64,000 nucleotides of DNA from PALSA-1316 sp964499365 (lineage in GTDB: Bacteria; Nitrospirota; Thermodesulfovibrionia; Thermodesulfovibrionales; UBA6898), in contig CAZCKU010000017.1 of the NCBI GenBank assembly GCA_964499365.1, positions 1 through 64,000 of the forward strand, in the 5' to 3' direction. The first letter of the stretch is position 1. Each line of letters starts with the position of its first letter. The notes beneath the pieces are model-generated. The model did no database searches, was not told the DNA's origin, and saw nothing but the letters and a program-made list of their open reading frames with translations. Positions 54,477-61,635 of this stretch are shown in pieces. A program made the position numbers and the translations under genes.

Positions 54477-55679
54477 TTACCGGTCGCATTCGCCGAGCAC
54501 GATATCGATGGTGCCGATATTTGCAATAACATCCGCTACCAGTCCGCCTTCGCAGAGCCTCGGCATGACCGATGCATGCACAAACGACGGGGCACGGACC
54601 CGCATCCGGTAAGGTCTGCCGGTGCCGTCGCTGATGAAATAGAATCCGAGTTCTCCCTTGGGGACCTCGGTCGCGACGTACACCTCACCCTCGGGGACGG
54701 TAGGCCCCTTGGTTATGAGGATAAACTGATGTATCAGGTGCTCCATATCCTTCAGGACCAGGTCTTTCGGCGGAAGGGTAAATTTCGGAGCCTCTGCCAT
54801 GACAGGCCCGGCGGGCAGATTTTCTATGCACTGCTTGATGATCTTGGTTGCCTCCCGCATCTCGCCTACCCTGACCAGATAGCGGTCATAGCAGTCACCT
54901 TTTGTGCCGACAGGGACCTTGAAATCGACTTTGTCATAGGCATCATACGGTGCATATTTGCGGACATCATAATCAACCCCTGATCCCCGCAGGGTACCAC
55001 CGGTCAAGCCCCAGTTTATCGCCTCTTCTGCAGAGATGATACCGACGTCGACCGTCCGCTCTTTCCAGATCCTGTTTTCGGTCACCAGCGTCTCATAGTC
55101 GTCCATCCGGGACGGAAAATCCTGGATAAACGCATACAGCTCGTCGAGGAACTGCTGCGTTATATCGTTACGCACACCGCCCACCCGCGGATAACTGACT
55201 GTCAGCCGCGCACCGCAGAGGATCTCGAAGAGATCCAGGATCTTTTCCCTCGCCGTCATGGCCAGCAAGAATGGCGTGGTAGCACCGATATCGAGCACAT
55301 GCGTCCCGAGCCAGACGATATGGCTCGACAGCCTGCCCATCTCCGCTACCATCGTCCTGATATACTTCGCACGCTCAGGCGCCTCGACACCAAAAAGCTT
55401 CTCGACCGCATTGACATATCCCACATTATTATTCATGGAGGATATGTAATCCAGCCGGTCGCTCAGGGGAAGCGCGGCAAAATAGGTCTTGCTCTCACCC
55501 AATTTCTCGATCCCGCGGTGGAGATAGCCGACATAGGGCGTGCATTTAACAACTGTTTCGCCATTCAGATCAAGATCAAGCCTGAGAACACCATGGGTGG
55601 CAGGATGCTGCGGCCCCAGACTGATGGTCAGCTGCTTCGTCTCAAACGTATTCTCTGTCTCGTCGAATAATTTATCCAT
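54477..55679 (-). CDS. nuoD: NADH-quinone oxidoreductase subunit D
   Basis: 400 residues of the 49-kDa subunit. The loop GPQHPATHGVLR (about 22-33) carries the quinone-site histidine, with further blocks SSMNNNVGYV and GATTPFLLAMTAREKILDL. NuoC and NuoD are separate genes here. The gap to nuoE is 37 bp. Confidence 0.97.
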   Translation of the reverse strand: MDKLFDETENTFETKQLTISLGPQHPATHGVLRLDLDLNGETVVKCTPYVGYLHRGIEKLGESKTYFAALPLSDRLDYISSMNNNVGYVNAVEKLFGVEAPERAKYIRTMVAEMGRLSSHIVWLGTHVLDIGATTPFLLAMTAREKILDLFEILCGARLTVSYPRVGGVRNDITQQFLDELYAFIQDFPSRMDDYETLVTENRIWKERTVDVGIISAEEAINWGLTGGTLRGSGVDYDVRKYAPYDAYDKVDFKVPVGTKGDCYDRYLVRVGEMREATKIIKQCIENLPAGPVMAEAPKFTLPPKDLVLKDMEHLIHQFILITKGPTVPEGEVYVATEVPKGELGFYFISDGTGRPYRMRVRAPSFVHASVMPRLCEGGLVADVIANIGTIDIVLGECDR

Positions 55680-55743
55680 TATCCCTGTTTAACTGCTCTG
55701 ACCGTTCAGCCCTGGGCTGAGGTCGCATCGAGGTTGAAATGTC

Positions 55744-56283
55744 TTAGTCATGCCATTCAAATTTTTTGTATCGCTCCGCACGGTCAAGCACGTCGACAAA
55801 TCCTTTCCACTCCTGGTCGGGACCAGGCCCTTTCAGGGGGTAGTCTTTTCTGAGCGGATGCCCCTCCCAACCCTCCGGCAGGAGTATCCGGCGCAGATCG
55901 GGATGTCCGGCGAAGGTGATGCCGAAAAGGTCATAACATTCCCGCTCATGCCAGTTCACACCAGCCCAAACCGGCAAAACCGAATCAATAACCGGCGATG
56001 ATTCCGCAACTTCGGCCTTCAGCAGAATCCGGTGCCGATGCCTGACAGAATAGAGGTTGTAGGCAACGACAAACCGGTTCTCTTTTTTCCCCAGATAGTC
56101 AATCCCAAAAAGATCCGCGGGAAAATCAAAAAACAAGGAAGGCTCATCGTGCAGATACCGGCAGAGTTCGACGATACGGCCCTTCTTCACCGTAACCGCA
56201 ACCTGACCCCGGAACTCCCTGATATCAAGGACCTCGTCCGGAAACTGCTCTTTTATCATGTCAGCTATCTGTAATGGTTCCAT
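55744..56283 (-). CDS. nuoC: NADH-quinone oxidoreductase subunit C
   Basis: 179 residues of the 30-kDa subunit with the hallmark WHERECYDLFGI(T) and DLRRILLPEGWEGHPLRKDYPL. Part of the connecting arm; no cofactor. Gap of 64 bp to nuoD and 71 bp from nuoB. Confidence 0.97.
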   Translation of the reverse strand: MEPLQIADMIKEQFPDEVLDIREFRGQVAVTVKKGRIVELCRYLHDEPSLFFDFPADLFGIDYLGKKENRFVVAYNLYSVRHRHRILLKAEVAESSPVIDSVLPVWAGVNWHERECYDLFGITFAGHPDLRRILLPEGWEGHPLRKDYPLKGPGPDQEWKGFVDVLDRAERYKKFEWHD

Positions 56284-56354
56284 TTTTTATATTTTACCGA
56301 TACTGCTTTCTTCCTGTCGTGTAGCCGGTTCTTCACCGCTCAACGCCTGCGTCT

Positions 56355-56882
56355 CTATCTCCAGCGGCTCCAGTGGAACTGTTCACGCATCATCTTCTCC
56401 TGGAGCTTGATAATGCCGTCTATAAAGGCCTCGGGCCGCGGCGGACAACCGGGGATATAGACATCGACGGGGAGGAAGGTGTCGCACCCCTGAACGGTAC
56501 TGTATGAATTGAATATGCCTCCGCTGTTGGCACAGCTTCCGACAGAGATGACATACCGGGGCTCGGGCATCTGGTCGTACACCCTTCTGACAACCTCGGA
56601 CATCTTTTTTGTCACCGTCCCGGCGACAAACATGAAGTCCGACTGCCGCGGAGAACCACGGGGGATGATCCCCATCCGGTCAAGATCATTGTGGCTGGCA
56701 TACACCGCCATCATCTCGATGGCGCAACAGGCCAGACCAAACGTCATCGGCCAAAGAGACGAAACGCGAGCCCAGTTGATGACCTTGTCAAAAGATGTAA
56801 TAACAATATTCGGGGAAAGAATCTTTGTCCCTTCATCAGCCTCGACGAGGGACAGCGCTGCCGGAGGGGTTATCAGTCCCAT
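56355..56882 (-). CDS. nuoB: NADH-quinone oxidoreductase subunit B
   Basis: 175 residues carrying cluster N2, next to the quinone site: the adjacent cysteines in GLACCAIEMM, then SVGSCANSGG and GCPPRPEA. It overlaps nuoA by 10 nt. Confidence 0.97.
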   Translation of the reverse strand: MGLITPPAALSLVEADEGTKILSPNIVITSFDKVINWARVSSLWPMTFGLACCAIEMMAVYASHNDLDRMGIIPRGSPRQSDFMFVAGTVTKKMSEVVRRVYDQMPEPRYVISVGSCANSGGIFNSYSTVQGCDTFLPVDVYIPGCPPRPEAFIDGIIKLQEKMMREQFHWSRWR

Positions 56883-57229
56883 ATAAATGCCTCTTTTCTC
56901 CAGGCATAAATATAGCCTATGAGCAGGATGACGATAAAAATTATCATCTCGATAAATGCATAGAGCCCTATGGCATCAAAGACCAGGGCCCACGGATATA
57001 GAAAAACCGCTTCAACATCAAACACCACGAAAAGCATGGCAATAATATAGAACTTGACCGAAAACCGTACGTGCGCAGCGCCTACCGGTTTATTTCCTGA
57101 CTCATACGGCATGAGCTTCTCGGCGTAAGGCCTTTTAAGCCTGAATAACTCCCCGAGCAGCAGTGAGCCGATGCCAAAAGCCGTAGCGGCCATAAGGAAT
57201 AGAAGCACCGGCAGGTACTGTGACGGCAT
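56873..57229 (-). CDS. nuoA: NADH-quinone oxidoreductase subunit A
   Basis: 118 residues, three membrane helices, with the conserved loop PYESGNKPVG and the acidic FVVFDVEAVFLYPWA stretch. I start it at the ATG at 57229, with GGAAG 4 nt upstream. The in-frame ATG at 57265 lies only about 4 nt past the predicted transcription start, and a still longer frame runs across the promoter. First gene of nuoABCDEFGHIJKLMN. Confidence 0.95.
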   Translation of the reverse strand: MPSQYLPVLLFLMAATAFGIGSLLLGELFRLKRPYAEKLMPYESGNKPVGAAHVRFSVKFYIIAMLFVVFDVEAVFLYPWALVFDAIGLYAFIEMIIFIVILLIGYIYAWRKEAFIWD

Positions 57230-57275
57230 AAAACTTCCGGGTACGATATTATAATTTATGTTCATGACCTTATAA

Positions 57276-57304
57276 TTTATATTAAAAAGCGACCGATAAG
57301 TCAA
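57276..57304 (-). promoter_or_regulatory. Promoter of the nuo operon
   Basis: Reading leftward, TTGACT (57299-57304), a 17-bp spacer and TATAAA (57276-57281). The expected transcription start is near 57269, giving a leader of about 40 nt to the chosen nuoA start. It lies in the 153-bp A/T-rich gap shared with the divergent sensor kinase gene. Confidence 0.7.
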
Positions 57305-57382
57305 GCAAAAAAAATAAATAAAAATTAAAACGAACAAATTAAGGTTTTGTCTTGCATAAATCAAAGAAATGGTATAAATTTC

Positions 57383-58966
57383 ATGGATATGCTTGTAAAG
57401 AAATCATTGCACTCGCTGACCGGTAAACTCCTCCTCACCATCGGGACGCTGATGATTGTCGGGAGTACAATATTCTGGTACTTTCTCTTCCGCCATCAGG
57501 AAAAAGAACTTCTCGAGAATTCAGTCAAATATGCTTATTCGTTTGTTGACTATATCAAAAAGAGTACTCATTATGGAATGATTACGGCCCAGAGCGTGCT
57601 GATCCAGCAGACGATCGAGGCTATCGGCTCGTCTGAGGGAGTCCTGAGCGTCAGGATCTTTGATTGCAGGGGGAAGATAGCCTATTCGTCAAAAAGCGAC
57701 GAGGCGGGGATAATGATGAAGAAAGACAACCCCTCCTGCGGCCGCTGCCATGGCAGCGGCCTTACGCCATCGGACAAGCCACTCGTTTCCTTCGTCAGGG
57801 ACAGCCAGAATCAACGCATCCTGAATATAATGCATCCGATATATAATGAGCGGTCGTGCTATACCGCGTCCTGTCATTTCCACACGAGGGACCAGAAAAT
57901 GCTCGGACTTATCGAGGCAAATGTATCGCTGGCCCACCTCGACAAAAGCATCAAACAACAGGGCATCGCCATCACCATGTATATTTTGATATTTCTGTTC
58001 GTCATATCCATCGCACTCTGCACCATACTCTGGAACCTGGTGTCAACCCCCGTGAGCCTCCTGAAGCAGGGCATGGAACGGGTTGCCGGAGGCGATCTTG
58101 ATTACACCCTGGATATCAGGACCAGAGATGAGATGGGAGATCTTGCCCGGGCCTTCAATGCCATGACTGCTGACCTTAAAAAGACCAAGTTCGAACTGGT
58201 TGAATGGGGGAATACGCTTGAGAAGAAGGTGCAGGAAAAGACCCAGGCGATCCATATGGCACAGGCACAGCTTATTCATTCGGAAAAACTGGCCTCGCTC
58301 GGGAGGATGGCGGCAGGAGTAGCGCACGAGATCAACAGCCCTCTCACCGGCATCGTCACCTTCGGACACCTGCTTCTGAAACGCTTTCCCCCGGGATCCC
58401 AGGAGCGGGAGGACGTTGAGGTTATCATTGAGCAGGCGAACCGTTGTTCCAATATCATCAAGGGCCTGCTCGGATTTGCCCGGGCTTCGGCAGCCGAAAA
58501 AGCGCCGACGAATATCAATGACGTACTGAACCGTTCTCTGAACATCGTCAGAAACAAGGCCGACTTTTTTAATATCCAGCTCATCACGGAATTTGACGAG
58601 TCTCTTCATCGCGTCAAGGCCGATGCGTCGCAACTACAACAGGTATTTACAAACATGATCATCAATGCGGCCGATGCGGTCGAAGGGAAAGGGACCATCA
58701 CCATCATCACCAAGAATATTATCGACGAGGGACAGGACGTTGCCGAGATAGAGTTCCGGGACACCGGGACCGGCATCAGCCCTGAAAACATAGAAAAAAT
58801 CTTCGAACCGTTCTTTACCACAAAACCGGTCGGCAAAGGCACCGGGCTGGGGCTTGCAGTCAGCCATGGCATTATTCAGGACCACGGCGGCAAGCTTCTG
58901 GTCCACAGTAAAATCGGGGTGGGGACAAGCTTTTTTGTCCAGCTCCCCGCATACAGGGAAGATTGA
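57383..58966 (+). CDS. Membrane histidine kinase with periplasmic haem-c motif
   Basis: 527 residues. One helix (about 12-36), a periplasmic domain (about 37-190), a second helix (about 195-220), then HAMP, coiled coil, HisKA with H315 in GVAHEINSPL, and HATPase with N, D and GLGLAVS motifs. The periplasmic domain holds C119-G-R-C-H123, a canonical c-type haem site, and C159-x4-C164-H165, a possible second one or a distal ligand source. Similar CxxCH sensor kinases occur in Desulfobacterota as I recall. A haem-based redox or gas sensor is the likely role (inference). The start is ATG at 57383 (alternative 57389), with no clear Shine-Dalgarno. It overlaps the next gene at TGATG. Confidence 0.9.
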   Translation: MDMLVKKSLHSLTGKLLLTIGTLMIVGSTIFWYFLFRHQEKELLENSVKYAYSFVDYIKKSTHYGMITAQSVLIQQTIEAIGSSEGVLSVRIFDCRGKIAYSSKSDEAGIMMKKDNPSCGRCHGSGLTPSDKPLVSFVRDSQNQRILNIMHPIYNERSCYTASCHFHTRDQKMLGLIEANVSLAHLDKSIKQQGIAITMYILIFLFVISIALCTILWNLVSTPVSLLKQGMERVAGGDLDYTLDIRTRDEMGDLARAFNAMTADLKKTKFELVEWGNTLEKKVQEKTQAIHMAQAQLIHSEKLASLGRMAAGVAHEINSPLTGIVTFGHLLLKRFPPGSQEREDVEVIIEQANRCSNIIKGLLGFARASAAEKAPTNINDVLNRSLNIVRNKADFFNIQLITEFDESLHRVKADASQLQQVFTNMIINAADAVEGKGTITIITKNIIDEGQDVAEIEFRDTGTGISPENIEKIFEPFFTTKPVGKGTGLGLAVSHGIIQDHGGKLLVHSKIGVGTSFFVQLPAYRED

Positions 58967-59343
58967 TGAGCAGAGGCAGAATACTGGTGATCGACGATGA
59001 GGATATCGTCAGAACGAGCTGCAGCCGGACCCTCGTCCCGGAGGGGTATGAAGTCGAACTCGTCAAAAACGGCTTTGACGGACTGGCACTTCTTGAGGAG
59101 GGGCAGGTCGACCTTGTCCTGACCGACCTGAAGATGCCGGAGATCGACGGTATCGAGATCCTGCGCCGGATCAAGGAAAAGTGGCCTCAGATTGAAGTAA
59201 TCATTATCACCGGGTATCAGACCGTGGATACCGCAGTCAAGGCTATAAAACTCGGGGCCTTTGACTATCTCGAAAAACCGTTCACCCCCGATGGTCTTAT
59301 CGCATCAGTATCAAAAGCATTCGATCACAAAAAAACGGCATAG
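58966..59343 (+). CDS. Response regulator, REC only
   Basis: 125 residues, an intact CheY-like fold: VIDDED pocket, D54 acceptor in LTDLKMPEIDG, ITGY and LEKPFTP. The ATG at 58966 overlaps the kinase stop (TGATG), so it is translationally coupled and very likely a direct target of the haem kinase. It has no output domain; NtrC-like sequence similarity of the REC part is noticeable. Confidence 0.93.
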   Translation: MSRGRILVIDDEDIVRTSCSRTLVPEGYEVELVKNGFDGLALLEEGQVDLVLTDLKMPEIDGIEILRRIKEKWPQIEVIIITGYQTVDTAVKAIKLGAFDYLEKPFTPDGLIASVSKAFDHKKTA

Positions 59344-59373
59344 GGTATTAATATTATTTAGGGAGGACTCATT

Positions 59374-60150
59374 ATGGAAAAGAAGGGGAAGATTTTAGTA
59401 CTCGATGACGACCCTGTCGTAACGCTCAGCTGCAAGAGGATCCTTGGCGCCGAGGGATACAACATCGTCACGACCAACAAAGGCGAAGATGCCATCAAAA
59501 AAATCTCGAATGAAGAATTCGACCTTCTGATCTCTGACGTCAGGCTCCCTGATATAAACGGCATAACCGTCCTGCGGGAAACAAAGCTGGTCCAGCCCAA
59601 ACTTGATGTCGTCATTATCACCGGATACCCGACCCTGGAAGACGCCAAAGAATCCGTCACTCTCGGCGCCTTCGAATTCATCGAAAAACCGTTCACGCCT
59701 GAATTCATGCTGAACGTCGCAGGAAAGGTCTTCGACAATAAGGGGTGGATCCTCAGGAAGGCCTTCATCGATGAATTCAGAAATGATATCGTTTCATTGA
59801 GAGACACCGCAAATCCCGTTCTGTTCTATAAAGAAGGGACCTGGGCCAGGCCCCTCAGCAACGGGATATGGGAAATTGGCTGCGATGTCCGCTACTGGCT
59901 GCTCAGCGGCCAGTTGACCTATGTCGATATGCGCACTGACCTGAAGGCAGTCATGGCGGGTGAAACGTTCGGGAAAATTATTTCAGGAGGAGGCCGGGAG
60001 GAAGACCTGGTATCCCCTATGTCGGGAAGGATCGTCGAGTTAAACAAGGAAGCGAATGCAGCCATGAGTGCACTGGTGCGCGACAACCTCAGCGAGGGAT
60101 GGCTGCTCTGGCTGGCCCGCGTTGAACCGATAAAAACAAGCCAGGTGTAG
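59374..60150 (+). CDS. Response regulator fused to a GcvH-like domain lacking the lipoyl lysine
   Basis: 258 residues. REC (1-125) with pocket DDD, acceptor D55 in LISDVRLPDING, and IEKPFTP. A short linker is followed by a domain (about 145-250) with the glycine-cleavage H-protein fold: VDMRTDLKAVMAGETFGKI, SPMSGRIVELNKEAN and SEGWLLWLARVEP. At the place of the ESVKA lipoylation site of GcvH the sequence reads ISGGGRE, without the Lys. So it is not a lipoyl carrier in the normal way; a docking or regulatory use of the fold is possible. A spaced AGGAGG-like site (GGGAGGAC) precedes the ATG. Fourth-gene partner of the hydrogenase-type cluster. Confidence 0.85.
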   Translation: MEKKGKILVLDDDPVVTLSCKRILGAEGYNIVTTNKGEDAIKKISNEEFDLLISDVRLPDINGITVLRETKLVQPKLDVVIITGYPTLEDAKESVTLGAFEFIEKPFTPEFMLNVAGKVFDNKGWILRKAFIDEFRNDIVSLRDTANPVLFYKEGTWARPLSNGIWEIGCDVRYWLLSGQLTYVDMRTDLKAVMAGETFGKIISGGGREEDLVSPMSGRIVELNKEANAAMSALVRDNLSEGWLLWLARVEPIKTSQV

Positions 60151-60184
60151 CAAAAGGGACAAGAGAACTTTCAGGAGGAAAGAT

Positions 60185-61111
60185 ATGGCGGGACCCAGGA
60201 TATTGATAGTTGACGATGAACCGGTTGTTATAAAAAGTGCCGAACGGGTGCTGAAGGCCGAAGGGTACGATGTCGAAGGCGCGGCCGGTGGCCGTGAGGC
60301 GATCCTGAAGCTTGAAAAGGGAGGGTACGATCTCGTCTTTACCGACCTCAAGATGCCCGAAGTCGACGGACTGACCCTCATCAAGTGGATCAGGAAATCC
60401 TCTTCGACAATCGGCATTGTCATCATCACCGGGTATCCGTCGCAGGACACCATAAAGGACGCCCTTGAACTGGGTATCATCGATTACGTACCCAAGCCGT
60501 TCACCCCGTCGGTCCTGCTTGATGTTACAGCCCGGGCAGTCGAATGGACCGAGGGCAGGAAGCCGAAGGAAGAACAGGCCGGTGAGGAATTTCCTCCGGC
60601 CATGGCTGCTGAACTCGACCGTGTGATCCAACTCTATAAGAACAAGCCCGGAAGCCTTATCCCGGTTCTCCAGCGTGCCCAGGAAATCGTGGGATATCTT
60701 CCCCCTGTCGTGCAGAGGAGGATCTCGCGGGGATTAAACATCCCTGTTGCCGAGGTGCACGGCGTTGTATCCTTTTATTCGTTTTTCACCATGAAACCAA
60801 GGGGTGACCACAACATCAGGGTCTGCCTTGGAACTGCCTGCTACGTCAAGGGGATTGAAGCAGTGACGAGTAAAATAAAGGACGTCCTGAAAATAGATAT
60901 CGGGGACACAACAGAAGACAGAAAATTCTCCCTTGAGGGAGTTCGCTGCCTCGGAGCATGCGGACTTGCCCCGGTCATGGTGATCGACCAGGAGACCTTC
61001 GGGGCCATGTCGGCAAAAAAAGCCCTGGAGATTATCGGTCGCTACGACCAGGCTGCCATCGCAGCGGCCGCCGGAGAGCCGGAAGCAGATCTGACGGAAA
61101 AGGAGATGTAA
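60185..61111 (+). CDS. Response regulator fused to a NuoE/HndA-type [2Fe-2S] domain
   Basis: 308 residues. REC (1-120): pocket VDDEP, acceptor D54 in FTDLKMPEVDG, VPKPFTP. A linker (121-140) leads to a complete NuoE-type domain (about 141-290). It begins with the helical part (LIPVLQRAQEIVGYLPP) and the EVHGVVSFYSFF block, and ends with C214, C219, C255 and C259 in CLGTAC and CLGACG, the full [2Fe-2S] ligand set. It lies 1 bp before an HndB-like gene and takes the position HndA or NuoE would have. This suggests that phosphorylation controls an electron-transfer subunit directly (inference). Confidence 0.9.
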   Translation: MAGPRILIVDDEPVVIKSAERVLKAEGYDVEGAAGGREAILKLEKGGYDLVFTDLKMPEVDGLTLIKWIRKSSSTIGIVIITGYPSQDTIKDALELGIIDYVPKPFTPSVLLDVTARAVEWTEGRKPKEEQAGEEFPPAMAAELDRVIQLYKNKPGSLIPVLQRAQEIVGYLPPVVQRRISRGLNIPVAEVHGVVSFYSFFTMKPRGDHNIRVCLGTACYVKGIEAVTSKIKDVLKIDIGDTTEDRKFSLEGVRCLGACGLAPVMVIDQETFGAMSAKKALEIIGRYDQAAIAAAAGEPEADLTEKEM

Positions 61112-61112
61112 C

Positions 61113-61496
61113 ATGGCAAGACTGACCATAGAGGACTTAAAGAAAATAAAGGAACAGCACCGGGCCGATTTCACCCTGAGAGCCGGCGGATACCGGGCAA
61201 AGGTTACAGTGCATATGGGTACCTGCGGCATAGCCGCTGGCGCGCGAAGTGTGATGACAGCGCTGATGGATGAGATCACCAGGGCAAACCTGACTGATGT
61301 CATCGTCACCACATCAGGGTGCGCGGGGCTCTGCGCCCGTGAACCGCTTGCCACCGTTGAAATTATGGATCAGCCCCCGGTGAAATACTGCGATCTGAAT
61401 GATGACAAGATGCGGGTCATATTCAAGGAGCATATCATGGGGGGAACCCCTGTAGAAAAATATGCATTGGTTATCGGCAGTGAAACGACGTATTAG
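61113..61496 (+). CDS. HndB-like thioredoxin-type [2Fe-2S] protein
   Basis: 127 residues with cysteines in HMGTCGIAAG and TSGCAGLCA plus one near YCDL, the ligand pattern of the HndB family of [2Fe-2S] subunits of NADP-reducing iron hydrogenases. A small soluble electron-transfer subunit. It is followed by a 139-bp gap and then an HndC-like gene with AGGAGG. The gene is 1 bp after the REC-NuoE fusion. Confidence 0.85.
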   Translation: MARLTIEDLKKIKEQHRADFTLRAGGYRAKVTVHMGTCGIAAGARSVMTALMDEITRANLTDVIVTTSGCAGLCAREPLATVEIMDQPPVKYCDLNDDKMRVIFKEHIMGGTPVEKYALVIGSETTY

Positions 61497-61635
61497 CACA
61501 ATGGGTCATCATGCCCACGGCAGGGATTACGTCACCGGGAGATTAACAAAGGAATCTATATGGGGTCGTGATGTAATGGATGTGTGGCAGGGTTCAGGCC
61601 TGGCAGCGCAACCCCGGTTATCAGGAGGAAATTGA

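Noticed and set aside
57347..57364. Upstream ATG or other start codons for nuoA and the sensor kinase
   Set aside because: For nuoA the longer frame would run through its own promoter (57276-57304). For the kinase the earlier codon would add a polar segment before the first helix. Internal starts at 57229 and 57383 are preferred.
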